A stretch of 64,000 bases of DNA. Origin: Actinomycetospora lutea (GTDB lineage: Bacteria; Actinomycetota; Actinomycetes; Mycobacteriales; Pseudonocardiaceae). Numbering within the stretch: the first letter of the stretch is position 1; each line of letters opens with the position of its first letter. Both the position numbers and the translations under genes were made by a program. This document shows, piece after piece, positions 54,943-62,741 of this stretch. A model generated the notes under the pieces. That model saw only the letters and a list, made by a program, of their open reading frames with translations. It had not been told where the DNA came from and did no database searches. The stretch covers positions 62,001 through 126,000 of the forward strand of contig NZ_JAQZAL010000012.1 of the NCBI RefSeq assembly GCF_028737205.1, read 5' to 3'.

Positions 54943-56595
54943 ATGGCCGCATACGAGGAGACCGACGTCCTGATCATCGGGGCGGGCCCGGGCGGGGCCG
55001 GGATCGCGCTCAAGCTGGCCAAGGCCGGCGTGAAGGTGACCTGCCTGGAGCAGGGCCCCTGGGTCAAGCCGAGCGAGCACCCGCACTACCACGACGAGTG
55101 GGAGCTGGAGAAGCAGCGCGGGTGGGCCTACGACCCCAACGTCCGCCAGCTGCCCGAGGACTATCCGGTCACCGGCACCACGACGCCGTACATGATGAAC
55201 AACGTCGGCGGCTCGACCGTGCACTACGCGGGCCACTGGCCGCGCTACAAGCCGGTCGACTTCCGCAAGGGCACCGAGCACGGCCTCGAGGGCACGATCG
55301 ACTGGCCGATCTCCTACGAGGACCTCGCGCCGTTCTACGACGAGAACGACGAGATCTACGGCATCTCCGGGCGCATCGGCGACCCGTCCTACCCGGACCG
55401 CAAGCAGGCCGTCCGCGACCCCGAGGTGCTGCCCGGCAAGCTGGGTCTCAAGTACGCCAAGGCGTCCAAGGACCTGGGCTGGCACTGGTGGCCGTCGGAC
55501 AACGCGATCATCACCGTGCCGCGCGAGAACCGCGAGGCCGACCAGGCCATGGGCAACGAGCTCTCGGGCAGCCCGACCGGCTCGCTGTCCACGCCGGCCA
55601 ACGCCCACTGGCCCTACGCGATCCGCCACGGCGCCGACCTGCGCACCAACGCCCGCGTCGAGACGATCAACGCCGACGGCGGCAAGGCCACCGGGGCCAC
55701 GTACCTCGACCGCGTCACCGGGGAGCGCCACGAGATCCGCGCCAAGATCGTCGTGCTGGCGGCGAACGGGATCGGCTCCCCGCGCCTGCTGCTGCAGAGC
55801 GCGCAGAAGGGCCACCCCGAGGGACTCGCGAACTCCAACGGCATCGTGGGCAAGTACCTGATGCACCACGTGTTCGCGTTCTGCGACTCGTGGTTCGACG
55901 AGCCGATCGAGGGATTCAAGGGTTCGTTCGGCGCGCCGCTGTATTCGCACGAGTTCTACCACACCGATGTCAGCCGGGGATTCGTCAACGGTTTCGGCAT
56001 GCAGGTCGCGCGCAGTTTCGGGCCCGCCTACGCCGCGATGGGGACGCACACCGGCTACACGGCGCCGTGGGGCGAGAAGCACCGCGAGTTCTTCGACGGG
56101 CACTTCGCGAACCACCTCATGGTCTTCATGTTCGGCGAGGACCTGCCCGTGGAGTCGAACCGGGTCACGCTCGACCCGGACGTCAAGGACTCCTCGGGGC
56201 TGCCGGCCGCGCACGTGGACTACGCGCTGCACCCCAACGACATCGCGCTCGCGGAGTACGGCATCGAGAAGATCTTCGAGGCCACGCGGGCGGTCGGGGC
56301 GACCGAGACCAACGACACCGGCGTGCTCTACCCGCCGCCGGGCTGGCACCTCATGGGCACCTGCCGGATGGGCAACACGCCCGACGACTCGGTGCTCAAC
56401 AAGTGGTGCCAGACCTGGGACGTGCCGAACCTGTTCGTCGTCGACGGCAGCACGCTCACCACCGGCGCCGCGGTCAACCCGACCTCGACGATCGGTGCGC
56501 TCTCCCAGCGCACGGGCGAGTACATCCTGCGCAACGTCGACCACATCACCGCGCAGAAGACGACCCCGAGCAACGCCGACGCGCCGACCATGTGA
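54943..56595 (+). CDS. GMC oxidoreductase (alcohol dehydrogenase, large subunit)
   Basis: 550 aa. FAD motif IIGAGPGGAGIALKLAKAG, GGSTVHYAGHWPR, catalytic H469 (WHLMGTCRMG) and N512 (AAVNPTSTIGAL). Gluconate-dehydrogenase-like branch. Given the adjacent 2-hydroxyisobutyrate genes it may be the 2-methyl-1,2-propanediol dehydrogenase (MpdB-type) that supplies 2-hydroxyisobutyraldehyde; this is inference, and other diols or sugars are possible. No cytochrome subunit is encoded nearby. Confidence 0.82.
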   Translation: MAAYEETDVLIIGAGPGGAGIALKLAKAGVKVTCLEQGPWVKPSEHPHYHDEWELEKQRGWAYDPNVRQLPEDYPVTGTTTPYMMNNVGGSTVHYAGHWPRYKPVDFRKGTEHGLEGTIDWPISYEDLAPFYDENDEIYGISGRIGDPSYPDRKQAVRDPEVLPGKLGLKYAKASKDLGWHWWPSDNAIITVPRENREADQAMGNELSGSPTGSLSTPANAHWPYAIRHGADLRTNARVETINADGGKATGATYLDRVTGERHEIRAKIVVLAANGIGSPRLLLQSAQKGHPEGLANSNGIVGKYLMHHVFAFCDSWFDEPIEGFKGSFGAPLYSHEFYHTDVSRGFVNGFGMQVARSFGPAYAAMGTHTGYTAPWGEKHREFFDGHFANHLMVFMFGEDLPVESNRVTLDPDVKDSSGLPAAHVDYALHPNDIALAEYGIEKIFEATRAVGATETNDTGVLYPPPGWHLMGTCRMGNTPDDSVLNKWCQTWDVPNLFVVDGSTLTTGAAVNPTSTIGALSQRTGEYILRNVDHITAQKTTPSNADAPTM

Positions 56596-56631
56596 ATCGG
56601 CCCCGTTCCCGGGGGAGCGAGAGGAATCGTC

Positions 56632-57172
56632 ATGACATCGACTTCCCCCGGGACGGGGGCCGACCGCGTCTACGCGCGGATCACCCGACGCTGCCGAGGA
56701 TCATCAAGAACAGCGGCGTCGACGACACGCTGACCATCGGGCTGCTCACCGCCGTGCCCTACGTCGTCGCGGTCGTCGCCATGGTCGCGTGGTGGTCACG
56801 GCCCTGGGCCTCGTGCTGACCGCGGTGTTCCTGCAGAACACCGCGCTCGCGGTGGGCGCGATGATGCTCGTGGCCGCCGGCGTCTCCACCGCTCAGGCCG
56901 CGTTCTGGAGCATCCTGTCCGCCCTGCTCTCCGGCGCCGGCGCGGCGGCGGGCATCGCGCTGGTCAACTCGATCGGCAACATCGGCGGCGCCGTCGCCAC
57001 CTCGCTCGTCGGCTGGCTCTCCGACCTCACCGGGTCGACCGCCTCGAGCGTCTACCCCTTCGGCGTCGTGCTGCTCGTCGGCGGCCTGCTCGTCCTGTTC
57101 GTGCCGCGTTCGGTCGACGACGGCGCGAACGCCCCGCGGACCCCCGCGGAGGACCTACCATCGCCGCGATGA
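56632..57172 (+). pseudogene. Decayed MFS transporter (anion:cation symporter type)
   Basis: An ATG with a GAGAGGAA ribosome site opens as TSTSPGTGADRVYARITRR, a normal start for ACS-family symporters. The frame is then broken: from about 56690 LPRIIKNSGVDDTLTIGLLTAVPYVVAVVAMVAWW appears in another frame (TM 3-4 region), and from 56789 VVTALGLVLTAVFLQNTALAVG... to the C-terminus in a third. TM segments between these pieces are missing, so at least two deletions occurred. The final piece overlaps the next gene's ATG. Likely the former importer of this catabolic cluster. Confidence 0.8.
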
Positions 57173-57507
57173 GGTACGAGGTCACCGACGACGACACCGC
57201 GCTCGCCCTGGGCAGTGGCGACGTCCCCGTGCTGGGCACGCCGCGCCTGATCGCCTGGCTCGAGGCGGCCACGGTGGCCGAGGCCGCCTCCCGCCTCGCG
57301 GACGGGCAGACGACGGTCGGTGCCGCGATCCGGGTGCGGCACCGCCGCCCGACGCCGGTGGGCGGCGCGGTCGACGTCTACGCCACCCTGACCACCGAGG
57401 GCGACCGACTCACCTTCGACGTCAGCGCCATCGACGGCGACGGCCACTACGTCGCCGACGGCGAGATCGACCGCGTCGTCGTGGACCGGGCGACGTTCTC
57501 GGTCTGA
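57169..57507 (+). CDS. Small hot-dog-fold thioesterase (FlK/fluoroacetyl-CoA thioesterase-like)
   Basis: 112 aa. Begins YEVTDDDTALALGSGDVPVLGTPRLIAWLEAATV and has TTVGAAIRVRHRRPTPVGGAVDV, which match the FlK-like acyl-CoA thioesterase family (Thr/Glu/His triad partly visible: T in TPR, E in LEAA, H in VRHRR). Hydrolyses small acyl-CoAs. ATG overlaps the pseudogene stop. Could remove dead-end acyl-CoAs from the neighbouring CoA pathway. Confidence 0.75.
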   Translation: MRYEVTDDDTALALGSGDVPVLGTPRLIAWLEAATVAEAASRLADGQTTVGAAIRVRHRRPTPVGGAVDVYATLTTEGDRLTFDVSAIDGDGHYVADGEIDRVVVDRATFSV

Positions 57508-57533
57508 CGCGAGCGATCCCCCGGGCATCGTGG

Positions 57534-57582
57534 AGCGAGGGACGCCCTGGCTGCGTGGCAGGCAGCGGGGGGCGCCCTCGCT
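57534..57582. repeat. Hairpin repeat B, copy 2
   Basis: AGCGAGGGACGCCC and an imperfect complement GGGCGCCCTCGCT, followed by TGCGACCCC; same arms and 3' flank as the copy at 14143. It separates the thioesterase gene from dnaG. Confidence 0.7.
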
Positions 57583-57742
57583 GCGACCCCGACGACCTCG
57601 CCTCGCCGCCGGTCTCCGCGCGGACGCCGGCCACGGCCTCGTCGGTCCGCTCCCGCCCCCGGACCAGCGCGGTCCTCCTCGTGATCGCGGTGCTGGGGGA
57701 GCAACAGAGCCGATCCGGCCCGGACCTCCCCGAGCGGGTCCC

Positions 57743-57748
57743 TACACT
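57743..57748 (+). promoter_or_regulatory. -10 box (TACACT) for dnaG, leaderless mRNA
   Basis: TANNNT hexamer with CGGGGGC between it and ATG 57756, so transcription should start at or next to the A of the start codon. Confidence 0.5.
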
Positions 57749-57755
57749 CGGGGGC

Positions 57756-59660
57756 ATGGCGGGGCGCATCCGGGACGCGGACATCGCGGAGGTGCGCGAC
57801 CGCAACCGGGTCGACGAGGTCATCGGCGAGTACGTGGCGCTGCGCCGCGCGAGCGCGGGGTCGGTCAAGGGGCTCTGCCCGTTCCACGACGAGAAGACGC
57901 CGTCGTTCAACGTCCGCCCCACCCACGGCACGTTCCACTGCTTCGGCTGCGGCGAGGGCGGCAGCGTCATCGACTTCGTCATGAAGATCGAGCAGCTGGG
58001 CTTCGTCGAGGCCGTGGAGAAGCTCGCCGACCGCATCGGCTACCGGCTGACCTACGAGGGCGGCGGGTCGAGCGTCCAGCGTGACCGGGGCACCCGCGCC
58101 CGCCTGCTGGCCGCCAACAAGCAGGCCGCCGAGTTCTACGCCGAGCAGCTGCGCGCGCCGGGGGAGGCGCAGAAGGCGCGGGAGTTCCTGGCCGAGCGCG
58201 GGTTCGACCAGGCGGCGGCCGAGGACTTCGGCTGCGGGTTCGCGCCGTCGGGCTGGGACAAGCTCACCAAGCACCTGCTCGCCGCGGGCTACACGCTCGA
58301 GGAGCTCGAGAAGGCGGGGCTCTCGCGGCCGGGTCAGCGCGGCTACATGGACCGTTTCCACCGCCGCCTGCTCTGGCCGATCCGCGACCTCGGCGGCGAC
58401 GTCGTCGGGTTCGGTGCGCGGCGGCTGTTCGACGACGACCGCATCGAGGCGAAGTACCTCAACACCCCCGAGACGCCCGTCTACCACAAGTCGAAGGTGC
58501 TCTTCGGGCTCGAGAAGGCCAAGCGGGAGATCGCGAAGACCCGCCAGGCCGTGATCGTCGAGGGCTACACCGACGTCATGGCCATGCACCTCGCCGGGGT
58601 GACGACCGCGGTCGCGAGCTGCGGCACGGCGTTCGGTGACGACCACGTCGCGGTGCTGCGCCGGCTGCTCATGGACGACTCGTTCGACCGCGGCGAGGTC
58701 ATCTACGTCTTCGACGGCGACGCCGCCGGGCAGGCCGCGGCGCGCAAGGCGTTCGAGGGCGACCAGCAGTTCGCCACCCAGACCTACATCGCCGTCGCGC
58801 CCGACGCGATGGACCCGTGCGACCTGCGGCAGGCCCGCGGCGAGGTGGCGCTGCGCGATCTCGTGGCCCAGCGCGCGCCGCTGTTCTCGTTCATCATCCG
58901 GGCGATCCTCGACGAGCACGACCTCGGCACCGTCGAGGGCCAGGTGGCGGCGCTGCAGCGCGCCGTGCCCGAGGTGGCCCGCATCCGGCGCGAGGACCTG
59001 CGCGACGGCTACGCGCGCCGGCTCGCCGGCTGGGTCGGCTGGACCGACGAGGCCCAGGTGGTGCGCCGGGTGCGCGAGACCGCCGGAGCCCCGGCCGACG
59101 CCCCCGCTCGCCGCACCCCGCGGCGCAGCGCGGCGACGAACGGCGCGCAGCGCGGCACCGACGGCCCCGCCCTGCCCGGACGCGACGACCCGCGCCTGCG
59201 CGTGCAGCGCGAGGTGCTCAAGGCCGCGCTGCAGTCGCCCGCGCTCGCCGGGCCCCTGTACGACTCGCTGCCCGAGGACGCGTTCAACAACGACGCCTAC
59301 CTCGCGGTGCACCGGGCGGTGCTCGCCGCCGGGGGCACGTCGGCGGGGTGGTCCGGCTCGGCGTGGATCGACGCCGTGGGCCGCGAGGTGCCGAGCGGCT
59401 ACCGCACGCTGGTCCACGAGCTCGCCGTCGAGCCGCTGCAGACCCGCGAGACCGACGAGCACCGCTACATCACCTCGATGATGAGCGCGCTGCAGGGCAC
59501 GCTGGTCGAGCGCCAGGTCTCGGAGATCAAGTCGCGGCTGCAGCGCCTGTCGCCGATCAACGACGCCGACGAGTACCACGAGCTCTACGGCGACCTGGTC
59601 GCCCTCGAGCAGTACAAGAAGGCGCTGCGCGGCCGGGCGACGGGCGCGGTGTCGCTGTGA
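57756..59660 (+). CDS. dnaG: DNA primase
   Basis: 634 aa. N-terminal CHC2 zinc finger (LCPFHDEKTPSFNV, THGTFHCFGCGEGG), RNA polymerase domain with TOPRIM motifs VIVEGYTDVMAM and VFDGDAAGQAA, and C-terminal DnaB-binding domain. Makes RNA primers for replication. Longer upstream reading frame is not supported: the -10 box lies just before ATG 57756. Confidence 0.96.
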   Translation: MAGRIRDADIAEVRDRNRVDEVIGEYVALRRASAGSVKGLCPFHDEKTPSFNVRPTHGTFHCFGCGEGGSVIDFVMKIEQLGFVEAVEKLADRIGYRLTYEGGGSSVQRDRGTRARLLAANKQAAEFYAEQLRAPGEAQKAREFLAERGFDQAAAEDFGCGFAPSGWDKLTKHLLAAGYTLEELEKAGLSRPGQRGYMDRFHRRLLWPIRDLGGDVVGFGARRLFDDDRIEAKYLNTPETPVYHKSKVLFGLEKAKREIAKTRQAVIVEGYTDVMAMHLAGVTTAVASCGTAFGDDHVAVLRRLLMDDSFDRGEVIYVFDGDAAGQAAARKAFEGDQQFATQTYIAVAPDAMDPCDLRQARGEVALRDLVAQRAPLFSFIIRAILDEHDLGTVEGQVAALQRAVPEVARIRREDLRDGYARRLAGWVGWTDEAQVVRRVRETAGAPADAPARRTPRRSAATNGAQRGTDGPALPGRDDPRLRVQREVLKAALQSPALAGPLYDSLPEDAFNNDAYLAVHRAVLAAGGTSAGWSGSAWIDAVGREVPSGYRTLVHELAVEPLQTRETDEHRYITSMMSALQGTLVERQVSEIKSRLQRLSPINDADEYHELYGDLVALEQYKKALRGRATGAVSL

Positions 59661-60241
59661 GCGGGGTGTTCGACCGGATCAGCGCCCTGCTCACGGGGCG
59701 CGAGCCCGTGCCCGAGGGCTTCGCGGGCGCGCTCGACGAGGGCGAGCGGGTGATCGCCGACGGCCGCGGGCCGCGCGGCTCGATCGTGCTCGCCACCGAC
59801 CTGGGGCTCTGGCTGCCGCCGGCGGCCTCGGGGCAGGGGGCGCGCCGCGTCGCCTGGCACCTCGTCACCAGGGCCCGGTGGGCCTCCGGCGCGCTCGAGG
59901 TCGTCGAGGCCGACGAGGTCGCGGAGCTGGCCGGTGGCGTGGTCGTGCTCGCCGACCGGGCGCCGCGCCGCGTCCCGCTGACCGAGCCGGGCCGCGTGCC
60001 CGAGACCGTGCACCAGCGGGTCACCGTGGCGGTCAAGGACAGCCAGCACCACGACCTCGGGGACGGCGGCGCGTGGTTCGTCCAGCGCCGCGTGCCCGGC
60101 GCCGGCATCGTGCTGCACGTGCGCCCCGACCCGGGTACCGACCCGGAGGTCGTGCGCACCGTCGCGGCCGGGGTGGGCGAGAAGCTGCGGGCCGGACGCG
60201 ACGCGGAGCGGAGCCGGACCACCGGGGACGCCCGCCCGTGA
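59657..60241 (+). CDS. Conserved hypothetical protein after dnaG
   Basis: 194 aa, GTG overlapping the dnaG stop. Sequence GFAGALDEGERVIADGRGPRGSIVLATDLGLWLPP... RRVAWHLVTRARWASGALEVVEADEV looks like a PH-like beta-sandwich (DUF-type) found in actinobacteria. No catalytic motif. Its last codons contain repeat C, so the tail (DAERSRTTGD) is repeat-encoded. Function unknown. Confidence 0.7.
   Translation: MSGVFDRISALLTGREPVPEGFAGALDEGERVIADGRGPRGSIVLATDLGLWLPPAASGQGARRVAWHLVTRARWASGALEVVEADEVAELAGGVVVLADRAPRRVPLTEPGRVPETVHQRVTVAVKDSQHHDLGDGGAWFVQRRVPGAGIVLHVRPDPGTDPEVVRTVAAGVGEKLRAGRDAERSRTTGDARP
60194..60220 (+). repeat. 27-nt repeat C near the 3' end of the post-dnaG gene
   Basis: Begins GGACGCG and ends AGCGGAGCCGGACC, read in a third frame (R-D-A-E-R-S-R-T). 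Lies 20 bp before the stop, i.e. in a C-terminal tail. Confidence 0.75.
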
Positions 60242-61008
60242 CGCTCACGTGGGACCCGGCGCTCTACCGCCGCCACGACGACCACCGGGCGCGCCCGTTC
60301 CTCGACCTCGTCGGCCGGGTGGGCGCGACGGCCCCGCGCGAGGTGGTCGACCTCGGCTGCGGGCCGGGGCACCTCACCGGGGTGCTCGCGGCGCGGTGGC
60401 CGGACGCGCGCCTGCGGGCCTCGGACGCGTCGCCGCATATGGTCGCCGCGGCGCGCGAGCTCGGGGTCGACGCCGAGCAGGCCGACGTCCGCGACTTCGC
60501 GCCCGGCGCCGAGACCGACGTGGTCGTGTGCAACGCGGTGCTGCACTGGGTGCCCGAGCACCGCGAGCTCCTGTCCCGCTGGGCCGCGGAGCTGCCGGCC
60601 GGCGGCTGGCTCGCGGTGCAGGTGCCGGGCAACGAGCAGTCGCCCTCGCACGTGATCGCCCGGGACCTCCTGGCCACCCCGGCCTGGACGGACCTCGTGC
60701 CGGAAGGCCTGCCCGCCTACGGGGTCGGCACGCCCGAGGAGTACGCCCGGCTGCTGGCGGCCGCCCGCCCCGGCGGGGTCGTCGACTGCTGGGAGACGAC
60801 GTACCTGCACCCGCTGACCGGGGACGACCCGGTGGGCGACTGGATCGCCGGTACCACCCTGCGTCCGGTGCGCGACGTGCTCGACGACGCCGGGTGGGAG
60901 CGCCTGCGGGCGGAGCTCGCACCCCGCCTGCGCGACGCCTACCCGCCCGACGACGCCGGCGTCACCTGGTTCGGGTTCCGCCGGGTGTTCGCGGTGCTGG
61001 GCCTCTGA
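60238..61008 (+). CDS. tam: Trans-aconitate 2-methyltransferase-like SAM enzyme
   Basis: 256 aa class I methyltransferase. TWDPALYRRHDDHRARPFLDL start, SAM motif I VVDLGCGPGHLTGVLAARW, then NAVLHWVPEHREL, AVQVPGN; these are Tam features. Methylates trans-aconitate, an inhibitor of the TCA cycle. GTG overlaps the previous stop (GTGA). Confidence 0.88.
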   Translation: MTLTWDPALYRRHDDHRARPFLDLVGRVGATAPREVVDLGCGPGHLTGVLAARWPDARLRASDASPHMVAAARELGVDAEQADVRDFAPGAETDVVVCNAVLHWVPEHRELLSRWAAELPAGGWLAVQVPGNEQSPSHVIARDLLATPAWTDLVPEGLPAYGVGTPEEYARLLAAARPGGVVDCWETTYLHPLTGDDPVGDWIAGTTLRPVRDVLDDAGWERLRAELAPRLRDAYPPDDAGVTWFGFRRVFAVLGL

Positions 61009-61027
61009 GGGTCCCGGGCGACCGGGG

Positions 61028-61303
61028 TCAGCGCCCGTTCCCGTTGGCGGCCGCCCGACCGGGCGCGGAGGGTTGCCCGCCCCCGGACGGACCCGACGAC
61101 GCGACCTTCTCCCTGGCCATCGCCACGCCCGTCTGCACGGCCTCGCCGGCCTTCGCGCGGGCGACACCGGCCGCCCCCTGCACGCTCGGGTGGTCGGCCA
61201 CCTGGCGGTAGGCCCGGGCGATCTGCTCGTAGCGCTCGCGGCCGGCCCGCGCACCGAGGACGTACCCCACGCCGGCACCCAGCAGGAACGGAATGATCTT
61301 CAT
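61028..61303 (-). CDS. YtxH-like small membrane protein
   Basis: 91 aa. N-terminal hydrophobic GAGVGYVLGARAGRERYEQI, the YtxH/actinobacterial 'GxxxGYxxGxRAG' signature, followed by a helical and then low-complexity Gly/Pro tail. Probably membrane-anchored; role unknown. Transcribed from 61303 toward the methyltransferase gene. Confidence 0.8.
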   Translation of the reverse strand: MKIIPFLLGAGVGYVLGARAGRERYEQIARAYRQVADHPSVQGAAGVARAKAGEAVQTGVAMAREKVASSGPSGGGQPSAPGRAAANGNGR

Positions 61304-61421
61304 GCGTTTCTCCTCCCCGACGTCTGGTGGCGCCCATCCTGCCCCACCCCGTGCGGAGGGGCGGTGGGGCCCGTGAGGTAGCGTGGAGGAGTCCGAACGC
61401 GAGCCGTCCCGGACACAGCGG

Positions 61422-61494
61422 TCCTCCGTAGCTCAATCGGCAGAGCATTCGACTGTTAATCGAAGGGTTACTGGTTCGAGTCCAGTCGGAGGAG
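61422..61494 (+). tRNA. tRNA-Asn (anticodon GTT)
   Basis: 73 nt. Acceptor TCCTCCG pairs with CGGAGGA; anticodon stem-loop TTCGA-CTGTTAA-TCGAA with GTT at 61455-61457; T arm CTGGTTCGAGTCCAG. CCA is not encoded. Reads AAC/AAT. Confidence 0.97.
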
Positions 61495-61497
61495 CCG

Positions 61498-61532
61498 AAA
61501 GCCCCGGGTCAGTCTCCTGACCTGGGGCTTTT
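61498..61532 (+). terminator. Rho-independent terminator after tRNA-Asn
   Basis: AAAGCCCCgGGTCAG - TCT - CTGACCtGGGGC followed by TTTT, a classic intrinsic terminator. Confidence 0.9.
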
Positions 61533-61538
61533 CTCTGT

Positions 61539-62357
61539 GTGGCGCGCGATGATCCTCCTGTGACGTCCGACGACGGCTACCTCCTCGACAACCGCCGGAC
61601 CCCGGCCGGGCACCGGCTGACCGCGCTCGGCGAGCTCTTCGACGCCTCCACGTTCCGGCACCTCGACGCGCTCGGGGTGGGGCCCGGCTGGCGGTGCTGG
61701 GAGGTCGGCGCGGGCGGGCGGAGCGTCCCGGTCGGGCTCGCCGAGCGCGTCGGCCCCGACGGCTCGGTGATCGCCACCGACGTCGACACGTCATGGCTCG
61801 GCACCTCGGACGGCGTGCTCGAGGTCCGGCGCCACGACGTCGGGAGCGACGCGCCGCCCGCCACGGACCTCGACCTCGTGCACGCCCGGCTCGTCCTCAC
61901 CCACGTGCCGGCGCGGGACCGCGCGCTCGCCGCGATGGTGGCGTCGCTGCGCCCCGGCGGGTGGCTCGTGGTCGAGGACGCCGACCCCGGCCTGCAGCCC
62001 CTGCTCTGCCCGGAGGACCGCGGCCCCGCCGAGCAGCTGGCCAACCGCCTACGCCGGGGCTTCCGCGCGCTGATGGCCGACCGCGACGCCGACCTCGCCC
62101 TCGGCCGGACCCTGCCCCGGCGGCTGCGCGAGCACGGACTCGTCGACGTCGTCGCCGACGCCTTCTTCCCGATCGCCGGGCCGGCGTGCACGGCGCTGGA
62201 GATCGCGACCGTGGAGCAGATCCGCCCGCGTCTCGTCGAGAGCGGCGTCGCGTCGCCCGACGACGTCGACCGGCACCTCGAGAACCTCCGGGCCGGCCGC
62301 CTGCCCGACCTCGCGACGTCGCCGATGGTGACCGCCCGGGGCCGGCGAGTGGCCTGA
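61539..62357 (+). CDS. Class I SAM-dependent methyltransferase
   Basis: 272 aa from GTG 61539; GTG 61560 would give 265 aa and leaves more room after the terminator. Motif I (WRCWEVGAGGRSVPVGLAERV) with VIATDVD (motif II Asp) and LDLVHARLVLTHVPARD then LRPGGWLVVEDADPG. Substrate unknown. Confidence 0.83.
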   Translation: MARDDPPVTSDDGYLLDNRRTPAGHRLTALGELFDASTFRHLDALGVGPGWRCWEVGAGGRSVPVGLAERVGPDGSVIATDVDTSWLGTSDGVLEVRRHDVGSDAPPATDLDLVHARLVLTHVPARDRALAAMVASLRPGGWLVVEDADPGLQPLLCPEDRGPAEQLANRLRRGFRALMADRDADLALGRTLPRRLREHGLVDVVADAFFPIAGPACTALEIATVEQIRPRLVESGVASPDDVDRHLENLRAGRLPDLATSPMVTARGRRVA

Positions 62358-62741
62358 CGGCCAGCTGATCTTCACCACGTCGAGTGAACCCGTACCCGAG
62401 TCGAGTGAACCTGGGCGCAGGCCTCTGGTGCCGCCGAGGCCGTCCGGGCACGCTCTGCCTCGAGCCGGTGAGGGAGTCCCGGTGAACCGGTGCCCGGGGG
62501 GCGCCGACGGCGAGGTGGTGGGCCGGACCAGGCAGCTGGGGAGCGGGCCCCCGGCCCACCATCATCGCACCCGCACCGTCCTCAGGTCGGGGTCGTCGGG
62601 GTCGTCGGGGTCGTCGGGGTCGTACCCGGCGGCGTGGACACGGTGGTCGTCGTCGCGTCGGTGCGCCGATGTCGGCCCTTCCCCGACATGCGGCGACGGA
62701 ACACGCCGTTCGGCCTCACTGGTCATCGGCTCGTCCCGGTC
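62358..62741. other. Convergent intergenic region with direct repeats and a 9-bp tandem array
   Basis: Two copies of GTCGAGTGAACC at 62379-62390 and 62400-62411 (21 bp apart, two DNA turns), and about four units of GTCGTCGGG at 62585-62623. Both flanking genes end here. No convincing ORF; short frames are compositional. Could hold a small RNA promoter. Confidence 0.5.

Noticed and set aside
61422-61494. tRNA-Asn as an integration site of a mobile element
   Set aside because: No integrase gene and no duplicated tRNA 3' end in the window.
62585-62623. CRISPR-like array
   Set aside because: Units are contiguous 9-mers without spacers; simple tandem repeat.
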